From NCBI RefSeq assembly GCF_010389155.1, contig NC_057765.1:19548270-19612269 (forward strand): a stretch of 64,000 bases of DNA. The letters run 5' to 3'. Below the pieces are notes generated by a model. It was not told the DNA's origin. It worked only from the letters and a program-made list of their open reading frames with translations, and did not search any database. The position numbers were made by a program, and so were the translations under genes. Shown here in pieces: positions 56,411 through 64,000 of this stretch. Source of the stretch: Erigeron canadensis (Eukaryota; Streptophyta; Magnoliopsida; Asterales; Asteraceae). How positions within the stretch are numbered: position 1 is the first letter of the stretch; each line of letters starts with the position of its first letter.

Positions 56411-57399
56411 AGAAACGCATTAAAAGTCTTCAATGTGAAGAGATCTTACAAATCAAATGATGAATTAGTTGATAAATGCGTGTCTTTTGAATTGTCATTA
56501 GCAAGAAAAGCATTGAAAGACTTCAACGTAAAGAAATCTTACAATCAAATGATGAATCATTTGAAATATGCATGTCTTGTGTTTATGGCAAGATGACAAG
56601 AATACCTTTTTCGCATAAAACGAAAAGGGCTAAAGATCTTCTGGGAGTCATTCATACCGATGCTTGTGGCTCATTTAAATATGTGTCAAGAAAAGGAGCT
56701 AGCTACTTCATAACTTTTACAGATAATTTCAGTCGTTATGGTTATGTTTACTTGCTTAAACATAAACATGAAGTGTTTGAAACATTCAAAGAGTTTTAAA
56801 TAAATGAAGTAGAAAATCAACTCGACAAAACCATCAAAATTCTTCGTTCTGATCGAGGTGGTAAATACTTAAGCCAAGAGTTTAAGGATTATCTGGAAGC
56901 GTGTGGAATTGTCCAAAAGCTTACTCCTCCATACACTCCTCAACATAATGGAGTGTCTGAAAGGAGAAATCGAACCTTGCTAGACATGGTGAGATCTATG
57001 ATGAACCTTACGACTCTCCCATTTTCGTTTGGGATTATGCTATAGAGACTACTGTACGCATTCTCAATATGGTTCCAACCAAGAAGGTTGACAAGACGCC
57101 ATATGAATTATGGCATGGAGATGTCCTTAATCTGACTTACTTAAGAGTCAGGGGATGTGAGGCACTTGTGTAGCGCGACACGCCTGACAAACTTGAACCT
57201 AGAACTACTAAGTGCATCTTTGTCGGATACCCTAAAGAAATGATGGGTTACGACTTCTATGATCCCGTCAAAAACACTGTTCGCGTTGCTCGATCTGCTG
57301 AATTCTTTGAAAAGAAATTAGCTCAAGAGAACAGTGGGAGGGTTGTAGAACTTGATGGAAGATGTGTCACCTTCTAAAGCTCCTAGCAATCATCAACTT
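56411..57399 (+). pseudogene. Pre-integrase and integrase of element B
   Basis: Continues element B after the nest. Two pre-integrase repeat units (Lys-Lys-Ser-Tyr / Asn-Asp-Glu-Ser-Phe-Glu type) up to 56580, then an open frame 56572-56799: Gly-Lys-Met-Thr-Arg-Ile-Pro-Phe, Ile-His-Thr-Asp-Ala-Cys-Gly (first catalytic Asp), Thr-Phe-Thr-Asp-Asn-Phe-Ser-Arg-Tyr. A stop after Lys-Glu-Phe at 56799 is followed in frame by Leu-Arg-Ser-Asp-Arg-Gly-Gly (second Asp) and Asn-Gly-Val-Ser-Glu-Arg-Arg-Asn-Arg (Glu). Further stops follow. Better kept than the copy in A. Confidence 0.8.
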
Positions 57400-57421
57400 G
57401 GGGGGGGGGGGGGGGGGGGGG
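57400..57421 (+). repeat. 22-base G run in element B
   Basis: Homopolymer of G after the integrase region, at the same place where element A has nine Gs (about 7189-7197). Length may be affected by sequencing. Confidence 0.8.
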
Positions 57422-57482
57422 AATGTTCAAAGTTATGAACCTCAAGTCGATGATGATGAAGCGATTCCACTTCGTAGGTCTG

Positions 57483-58000
57483 TGTAGATTCAGATTTGTT
57501 GTGACAATCGCAACATAGATTTGATTATCGTTTATGTTTTAAGAATTATGTTTGTAATTATTTAAATAAGAACTTGTGTTGGTATTTAATGATTACGTGT
57601 GAACTTCATTATTATATTTGTTTGTGTTTTGTATTGTGTTTGTGTGTTATGTATTGTTTTGCAGGTACAAGAACATAGAATTAAGGTTTATACGTGTCAT
57701 AGAATACTTAAACGATGATTGGATGTTATGTACGAGCCAAACGAAGTCAAACAAAGGACCAAAGGCACGTCCCTCGTGCTGACGTCATCAATACATGGGA
57801 TTACCCTCGTGCTGACGTCAGCACGAGGTAGATTGGTTGTTGTTTATTTCGGGCTTAATCCTTGATTAAGGCCAAAGCCCACACGAACCCAATACTCTTC
57901 TAGTATAAATACAAACCTAATCTACGAAATTAGCTAGATCTTTTTAGGGAATTGTTCACGAATTTATGAATTCGTTTGACTTGTTGCTTGTGTACAGAAA
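57483..58000 (+). mobile_element. Old LTR fragment of the element C family, opposite strand
   Basis: Starts TGTAGATTCAGATTTG like the C LTR, contains TATAAATA near 57903, TGACGTCA at 57780-57787 and a perfect 22-bp palindrome at 57806-57827. Similarity fades at about 58000, before the LTR end. Element B stops exactly at its start, so this copy probably inserted there and the rest was lost. Confidence 0.75.
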
Positions 58001-59516
58001 GTGCATTTGATTGGCGGATCTCAATGATGTCTTCATTGTTGAGCAGATATGTGAATCTATGACTTCGGGTACAAAAGCTGATCAAATATTGGCATGCTAA
58101 CGATGCAGTGTGGCAGTTGGGGGGATGTCATGAGGTAAACCTCTTTTTAGGACAATGCCTAATTGCCCATTCTATTTGAGATGTATTCCATCAAAACACA
58201 TTCATGTACCTTGTATGAACACCTTTTGCGCCTAAATGTTTAGTATTAGTTGTTTCAGTCACATTTTCACTGCCTTGATGTCATAAAAAAATATTTAGTT
58301 ACTAAAGCACCAAGTTCATTTTGTCTGCGGCACTTGGAGATGGAATGTTATACGTACTAAAGGGACACAATTAAGAAACTTGCTGAAGAAAGTACATATA
58401 TGGTTTTCTTATGCAAGAGGCATGTACCTCTCACACCATGACATTAGCGAACGCATTGGGTAGTTTATGTGAAGTGCAACTATGCAACTCTATTACTTCT
58501 TTTAAGGGTGACTGGGTGAGTACGGTTCGGTTTGAGTTGGTTTTTAATTAAACCGAACTGTTTATTTGATTACCCATGATTAGCACATGTTGCATGTATT
58601 TTTCGAATTGGAGTGCTATGTAAGGTTTAAGTCATTAATTGATGTAGGAGTAATCACTAAAAAAGATGGACGGTATTCATTATTTCATAAATGTTGCGGA
58701 TATTTATCTATAATTCTTATCTAGAGATAACGACATTTTTGACCATTTTAAAGCTATAATTGGGTTTTGCTCATTGTTGGTTCACGCCATTGCCCTAACC
58801 CGCCCCAAATATGTTTAGGGCATGATTCGAACATGAGACATCTTATGAGAAAACATGACTTCTTGTCGCTAAATCAACTTGATAACTACGAAACAACTCA
58901 TACTTTTATGTTGTAAATTATATGTACATATATTGTTTCACATATCGTTAAGACGGATTGTAGGCTTTAATGATTAACCCGTTTAAAAATGTATGATAAT
59001 TTGTATATATGAAAATTTAATGTGTGATAGAATATTAAATCCCTGATAGAATACAAGATTTACAGGATCACACATAGTTCAAAAGTAAAATTGCCATTGA
59101 GATATTAGACCAATCGTCAGGGGTTTTAGAGGTTTTATCCACAATGTGATTTTATCCTAGGGTTTCAACTATGAATTATTTTACATGCAAATATGGTGAA
59201 AAAACCTTAACAACACTATACTCATTAACACATGGGGAGCAAACTCTTTAAAACATTGTCAGATTGTCAGGAGTCGGATCGGCGTGGACGCACCTACGTG
59301 AGAGGTATTAGCCATTTATCTGTTGCCTAAAAAAAAAATAATAAATCAAAACTGAAATTGGCAAAATAAAATGATATACTCGTAACAAAGAGCAGTTTTA
59401 TCAATGTATTACCTTGATTGACATTACTCGCTTAAGCACAAATAAATATGTTAATCACGTATTCACATGTAAAATATGTTACTTTAAACTTGATTCAGCA
59501 ACAATTGTATAAGGAA
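58001..59516. other. Intergenic AT-rich DNA
   Basis: I see no gene. A short inverted repeat around 58523-58560 (GGTTCGGTTT and AAACCGAAC arms) could fold, but no element was identified. Confidence 0.45.
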
Positions 59517-59663
59517 AATGATAAATCCTCTTAACTAATCCTCTTAAAAATCCTCTTAATATATCCATTTGTTAACCCATGTAATCCACTAATTCTTTAC
59601 CCTAATCTCACTCTTGATTTTCCGAAAAAAAATTTGGCTAAACAATTAAAAGGATTCATCATT
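59517..59663. mobile_element. MITE candidate
   Basis: 147 bp with 18-bp inverted ends (AATGATAAATCCTCTTAA and, reversed, AATGATGAATCCTTTTAA; 16 of 18 match), no coding content. No clear target duplication, so the family is not assigned. Confidence 0.4.
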
Positions 59664-60167
59664 ACCCATTATATAATATTATATTTCATATTTCTCAAAG
59701 TAAATGTCATACTTCAAAATTTTAACATTAAATTACTTTTAAAATGTAAAAATCACATCTTATTGATTCACAATGACATCTAAAATCCACCAATTTTATA
59801 TTGGCACTATCCTGTGATGCTAAGCCGGTACCAAAAGGGGACGATGGACGTAGAAGGGTTAATGCCCAATTTTAAATTTGCTCCTTTTGATTTTTATTCA
59901 ATCATTTGTAAAGTTTAACTCTTCTTGGATTGTCATGTAGGGATAGATAGTATATTATGAAATATTTATGACGTGAATCTTTAACACATTATAATATAAT
60001 TGAAAATTCTTTAAAAGCCAATTACAATTAAAATTAAAATATTTACTTTTCATAAAAAAAAATACAACATTTTAGAATAACTTTTAACATTTTAAAATTA
60101 AAACTTTCAACCTTATCAAGCCATTATTATAAGTTACTATTTTTCAAAAAAAAAATTTCATACAATA
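59664..60167. other. Intergenic AT-rich DNA
   Basis: Nothing recognised. Confidence 0.45.
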
Positions 60168-60284
60168 TCTATACTATATTAGAGAAAGGCCCCTTTTTTA
60201 ATTTCTCAAATTACAACGTTGATCTACCTAATTTACCCTTATCTTTTATAAATAATTACCCTTTTACCCGAAAACCTTTCTAAT
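60168..60284 (+). mobile_element. Possible Helitron 5' end
   Basis: TCTATACTATATTAGAG after an A resembles the 5' end of the mini-Helitron at 61362 (minus: TCTATACTTCTATACTATC). No matching 3' end on the plus strand was found. Confidence 0.3.
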
Positions 60285-60620
60285 CACCACCACCAGTCGC
60301 CGTCATCTTCAACCACCACCAGCCGCCGCTGTCTTCAACCACCACCAGTCGCTGCTGTCTTCAACCACCTCCAGCAACGGCCGTCTACAATCACCACCAA
60401 CCGCCATCGTCTACAACGACGACCACCTGCCACCGTCTACAACTACCACCAGCTTCCGCCGTCTACAACCACTACCAACCACCGCCGTCTACAACAACCA
60501 CAACTCGCCGCCATCTAGAATCACCTCCAATCACCGCCGCCATACCCACCACCGCCGTAACGATCACCACCACCACAATATCCATCGCCGCCAACCAGCC
60601 ACCGCCGGTTTGTTGAAACA
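60285..60620 (+). repeat. CCACC-rich minisatellite
   Basis: Degenerate units of about 30 bp built from CCACCACCA plus GTCTACAAC/GTCTTCAAC, roughly ten copies. In any frame it gives low-complexity Pro/Thr or Gly/Val sequence; the frames at 60472-60696 and 60623-60805 are not convincing genes. The GC content differs sharply from the flanks. Confidence 0.65.
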
Positions 60621-61115
60621 GATTGCAACACCATTTTCGGCCAGATCTTGATTTTTCCGGCCTAATCAATTTGACCACCAACAACGTCGTCATCACGACC
60701 TCGATCTACGCCGCCATGACCATCGGAAAAACAACATCTTTCCCCGGCGAGTATGTGTGTTTTCTGGTGGGTATGAGAGAGAAACCCAAAACAAGTTTTC
60801 ATTAAAGATATTGGGGTAATGTATAGTATATATTACAAAGAAGGATGCTAAAAAATCTCCATTAGATTTGAGAGTGTTTCCTTTGAATTTATTTGGTGTT
60901 GAGAGTGGAAGAAGAGAAAGTAGGTAGACGGTATGTTTATCTTTCGTTTAAAGGGTTTTAATAATTTATTTATTTATCAATTTATATTTCACTTTTATGA
61001 TAGCATATGTGTCTCTCATCAGATAGGGGAGGTGGAAGGAAGCCTCAAACAGATTGTGTAAACATCTTTTTTTTTTTTCCTTTTCTTTTTTAATTTTATT
61101 GTTTTTTACTTTTAA
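60621..61115. other. Intergenic DNA
   Basis: No gene seen; contains T-rich runs near 61066-61100. Confidence 0.4.
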
Positions 61116-61362
61116 CTAGCACGTTATTCGCGCAATGCGGCGATGGTCGTGGGGCGATGATGTGATTGTGTAACTTAGTCGTGGGGAGATAATGTGATTG
61201 TATAACTTAATCATTAATGTTAAGATGACAGTGTAAGTGAAAATATTACATACTTTAAAGGTAATAGATAAAAATATTACATGGAAATGCAATTTAGACA
61301 TTTCCCTCTATGTAACTTTTAACATAGGGGTATTTTTTTAATAGATAGTATAGAAGTATAGA
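61116..61362 (-). mobile_element. Non-autonomous Helitron, 247 bp
   Basis: Minus strand begins TCTATACTTCTATACTATC at 61362 after an A, and ends in a CGCATTGCG-type hairpin followed by GTGCTAG at 61116 and then a T. TC start, hairpin, CTAG end and insertion between A and T all fit Helitrons. No coding sequence; it would depend on a Rep-helicase elsewhere. Confidence 0.65.
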
Positions 61363-61429
61363 TATTGATATATTTGTATTTATGTTATTATTAAACTAAA
61401 TTAGTTTGAAAATTAGTTATGTAACTTAC

Positions 61430-62256
61430 TGTAAGAACCCAAACCTTTTTAAACAAAATCGAATAATCTTTTTTTTTTTTACCCCCACTGCGACTCAGTG
61501 GGGTTAGGACACCTCCCACTGCGACTCAGTGGGAAATCTCTGATCTGCGAGCGAAAAACCTCTCACTGCGACTCAGTGGGGTTAGGACACCTCCCACTGC
61601 GACTCAGTGGGAACTACCTGCAGCAAACTTTTATTCAAAACTAGGTTTTCCCTGCACTTGACTCATCTTGTTAAACCAAAACACCATTTCAATTCAAAAT
61701 ATTAGGGTTCTTCCTGAAATTCTCAATTAACAAAAACCCCCAAATTGTAAGGTTAAGAACCCTAAATTTCAATAACAAATAAAACTAGGGTTAAGAAATC
61801 AATACCTCAAGAATGAAAGACAAAAGATTAGGGCTTTCAATCACAATTCTTCCCCCTTTTCTTCTTGAGAAATTCGGCCACCACCACCTCCACACAACCC
61901 TCAAATTTCAATTTCTAAATCAATTGGAGATGATTAAAGTTATTGTTTCAGAGTTACAATTCCTTTTTTTCAGTTTTGAAACTTCAATTGCATGGATTTC
62001 AAGGATTTTGAGAAGAGGAAGTATTAGAAGAGAAAAGAGTTTGAAGTGGGAAAGCATGAATCATCAACATAGTGGCTGGCTTTTCTCCCTGCTAGCCACG
62101 TCCCACTTTGTATCTTGTGGGTAAAATACCTGCTAGCCACTAAAGTTCCAACTAAATTAACCCCGTCACTCAAAATAAAATACTAGGAAATTAATTAGAT
62201 GTCAAAACTATGAAAAGGGTTAATTTTCTATTACCTTAAAATACTGGGATGTTACA
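61430..62256 (-). mobile_element. 3' LTR of element H
   Basis: 827 bp; minus strand starts TGTAACATCCCAGTATTT at 62256 and ends GGTTCTTACA at 61430. Directly follows the PPT. It contains four perfect or near-perfect hairpin units described separately. The plus frame 61813-62124 is not a gene. Confidence 0.8.
61484..61611 (-). repeat. Fourfold hairpin repeat in the element H LTR
   Basis: CCCACTGCGACTCAGTGGG occurs at 61484-61502, 61515-61533, 61562-61580 (first base changed) and 61593-61611; each has 7-bp arms and a 5-nt loop. They form two 78-bp-spaced pairs separated by a short spacer. Confidence 0.85.
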
Positions 62257-62270
62257 AATCTCCCCCACTT
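62257..62270 (-). other. Polypurine tract of element H
   Basis: Minus strand AAGTGGGGGAGATT directly before the 3' LTR. Confidence 0.85.
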
Positions 62271-62278
62271 AGAATCGA

Positions 62279-63259
62279 TCACGTCCCCGTGATCCATGCC
62301 ATGTGCAAGGACGGATAGTACACCAACATGTCATGTTCGGTTTCCCACGTATACTCAGAGTTCTGATGTTGCTTAAATTGTACCTTGAAAGTCCGAACCG
62401 TCTTATTGTTCATCTTTCTCAATTCTTCTTCAACAATAGCAACCGGTTCTTCAACGTAAGTTAACTTCTTGTCTAGTTCAATTTCATTCAATGGAACACA
62501 CGTTGCATCATCGACGAGACATTTTCGGAGTTGTGATACATGAAAAGTGTTATGAATACGAGATAACTCTTCAGGTAACTCCAATTGGTAAGCCACCTTG
62601 CCAACTCGGGCTAAAATCCGAAACGGGCCTATGAACCGTGGACTCAACTTTCCACGTTTACGAAATCGTAGCAAACCCTTCGATGGAGATACCTTTAACA
62701 TAACTCGATCACCAACCCCAAACTCAATGGGCCTTCTTCTAATATCGGCATAAGACCTTTGTCTATCTTGAGCCGCTTTAAGTCTTTCACGAATCTCGTC
62801 TATCTTTTGCGTAGTTTCAAGAACAACATCGGTTCCTCCCAATTCTCGTTGACCCACTTCTCCCCAACAAATGGGAGTTCGACATCTTCTTCCATAAAGC
62901 ATTTCATATGGTGGCATCTTAATGCTAGAATGATAACTATTATTGTATGAAAATTCCGCCAAAGGTAAGTATGCATCCCATGGTCCTCCAAAATCAATAA
63001 TGCAAGCGCGTAACATATCTTCTAGTGTTTGGATAGTTCTTTCGCTTTGACCGTCCGTTTGTGGATGATATGCGGTACTAAAATGTAACTTAGTACCCAT
63101 ATCTTCATGAAACTTCCTCCAAAAATGGGAGGTAAATCGAGTATCTCTATCCGAAACAATAGAGACGGGGATGCCATGCCGAGCTACAACTTCTTTCACA
63201 TATATATCGGCTAGGACTTCGGAAGATGATGACTCACGGATGGGCAAAAAACAAGGCAC
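62279..63259 (-). pseudogene. Integrase core and chromodomain of element H
   Basis: 326 codons open, the best kept pol part in the window. Ser-Asp-Arg-Asp-Thr-Arg-Phe (catalytic Asp), [10 protein letters not shown] (catalytic Glu), a GPF/Y-type Ile-Gly-Pro-Phe-Arg-Ile-Leu block, Phe-His-Val-Ser-Gln-Leu-Arg-Lys-Cys, and a chromodomain end with Val-Gln-Phe-Lys-Gln-His and Tyr-Thr-Trp-Glu-Thr-Glu. The ATG at 63259 is not natural: an upstream frame (63234-63854) overlaps and joins by a one-base slip in a run of six A at about 63246-63251. Confidence 0.85.
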
Positions 63260-63884
63260 TTTTTGTTAACCGATCTACAACCACCCAAATGGAATCAAAT
63301 TGATGTTTGGGCGTCTTGGGGAGTTTAGTAATAAAGTCCATAGTCAAATGCTCCCATTTCCATTGTGGTATATCAAGTGGTTGAAGCTTCCCATATGGCT
63401 TTTGATGCTCCGCCTTAACTTGTAGACAAGTCAAACACTTTTCCACATACTTGACAATGTCACGTTTCATGCCCGGCCACCAATAATCGGCTTTCAAATT
63501 TTGATACATTTTTGTTGCGCCAGAGTGGATAGAATATTTGGACTTATGTGCTTCATCAAGAAGAATTTCCTTCGTCGTACACGAGAAAGGAATCCAAATT
63601 CTCCCATAACGAACCATGAGACCACGAGAGTCTTTAGAGAGATGTTGCAATTGCCCCTTAATTCTCTCTTGCTTGGGGTCGCGTTTCAAAGCTTCTTCTT
63701 GAGCTTCCCTTATTCGTTCGAAGAAATCGTTTGTAAGCATTACCCAAAGAGGTGAAACACGAATTGAAAAATGAGAGCTTTTTCTACTCAAGGCGTCGGC
63801 TACTACATTGGCCTTCCCGGGGTGATACAAAATTTTACAATCGTAATCCTTCAATAAGTCTAACCACCTCCGTTGACGATTATA
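63234..63884 (-). pseudogene. RNase H end and integrase zinc finger of element H
   Basis: 206 codons open to 63854. Tyr-His-Pro-Gly-Lys-Ala-Asn-Val-Val-Ala-Asp-Ala-Leu-Ser-Arg-Lys closes RNase H; then the full HHCC finger (His...His...Cys-Leu-Thr-Cys), Trp-Glu-His-Leu-Thr-Met-Asp-Phe with the first integrase Asp and Val-Asp-Arg-Leu-Thr-Lys-Ser-Ala. Ends by the frameshift described for the core. Confidence 0.85.
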
Positions 63885-64000
63885 CGTTGTTCAAAGAAAT
63901 ACTTAAGACTTTTATGATCCGAATAAATGGAGAATTTAACGCCATACAAGTAATGACGCCAAATCTTCAATGCAAAGACAACCGCTGCAAGTTCCAAATC
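63885..64000 (-). pseudogene. RNase H of element H, cut by the window edge
   Basis: From the window edge the minus frame reads [18 protein letters not shown] and Tyr-Ser-Asp-His-Lys-Ser-Leu, standard RNase H motifs. The frame breaks at about 63880, where a few codons normally present after the Phe-Glu-Gln-Arg motif seem deleted. Confidence 0.75.

Larger units (their letters stand above)
33620..56415. repeat. Target-site duplication AGAAA around the F insertion
   Basis: AGAAA at 33620-33624 and 56411-56415 flanks the solo LTR F, and joining the outer ends restores element B's pre-integrase sequence. Confidence 0.85.
30132..57482 (+). mobile_element. Copia element B, truncated, holding the nested insertions
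   Basis: Own sequence is 30132-33624 and 56411-57482, about 4.6 kb: 5' LTR, PBS, leader, gag remnant, pre-integrase and integrase. RT, RNase H and the 3' LTR are missing; the element ends at an old C-type LTR fragment. Related to element A throughout. Confidence 0.8.
61430..64000 (-). mobile_element. Chromodomain Gypsy element H, 3' part
   Basis: 3' LTR, PPT and the second half of pol (RNase H, integrase, chromodomain); the 5' part runs beyond the window. Same general group as element E but clearly different in sequence and LTR size. Confidence 0.85.

Noticed and set aside
60472..60805. Open frames over the CCACC minisatellite
   Set aside because: Low-complexity translation of a tandem repeat, no domain.
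1..64000. CRISPR array, operon or bacterial-type regulatory features
   Set aside because: All repeats seen are LTRs, hairpins or minisatellites of plant transposons; introns, tRNA-primed LTR elements and chromodomains show a plant nuclear origin.

Overview
This window is plant nuclear DNA that is almost entirely transposable-element sequence. The evidence is LTR retrotransposons with plant-type primer-binding sites (TGGTATCA...), chromodomain-bearing Gypsy polyproteins, Copia polyproteins with post-pol accessory reading frames, a small Helitron and a probable MITE. The accessory frames look to me like those common in composite-family (Asteraceae) genomes; that placement is recollection, not proof. 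I see no tRNA, rRNA or complete host gene. The only host-gene candidate is a two-exon GRF-type zinc-finger gene (about 2083-2492, minus) broken by a Copia element whose 5' LTR ends at 2082.

Layout. 1-2082: 5' part of a minus-strand Copia element (gag start, leader with hairpins, PBS, LTR) inside the GRF gene. 3148-13065: plus-strand Copia element A with two LTRs, its reverse transcriptase split by a 2.58-kb solo LTR (7655-10234, target duplication ATCTA). 13066-13965: LTR fragment. 13966-23037: minus-strand chromodomain Gypsy element E with unequal LTRs, decayed gag-pol and a substituted protease catalytic residue. 23049-27290: element D, which keeps only a long accessory ORF between a full LTR and a truncated LTR. 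27291-30131: AT-rich DNA without recognisable genes. 30132-57482: Copia element B, related to A, holding a nest three layers deep: a 3.92-kb solo LTR (F, target duplication AGAAA), into which the 18.9-kb Sirevirus-like Copia element C inserted (35746-54602, target duplication GTCAT), into which a second solo LTR of the F family inserted (G, 41619-45543). 57483-58000: older C-type LTR fragment that ends B. 58001-61429: AT-rich DNA with a MITE candidate, a CCACC-rich minisatellite and a 247-bp Helitron. 61430-64000: 3' half of minus-strand chromodomain Gypsy element H, running off the window.

How it works together. These elements would normally encode Gag, protease, integrase, reverse transcriptase and RNase H for replication through RNA. 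Every copy here carries stops or frameshifts, so none looks autonomous. The most unusual content is accessory protein sequence of unknown function: in C it lies downstream of pol and next to two splice-acceptor-like sites, and in D it is the only coding sequence left, fused in frame to LTR sequence. C also carries repeated TGACGTCA palindromes in its LTRs and untranslated regions, a possible inducible-promoter signature.
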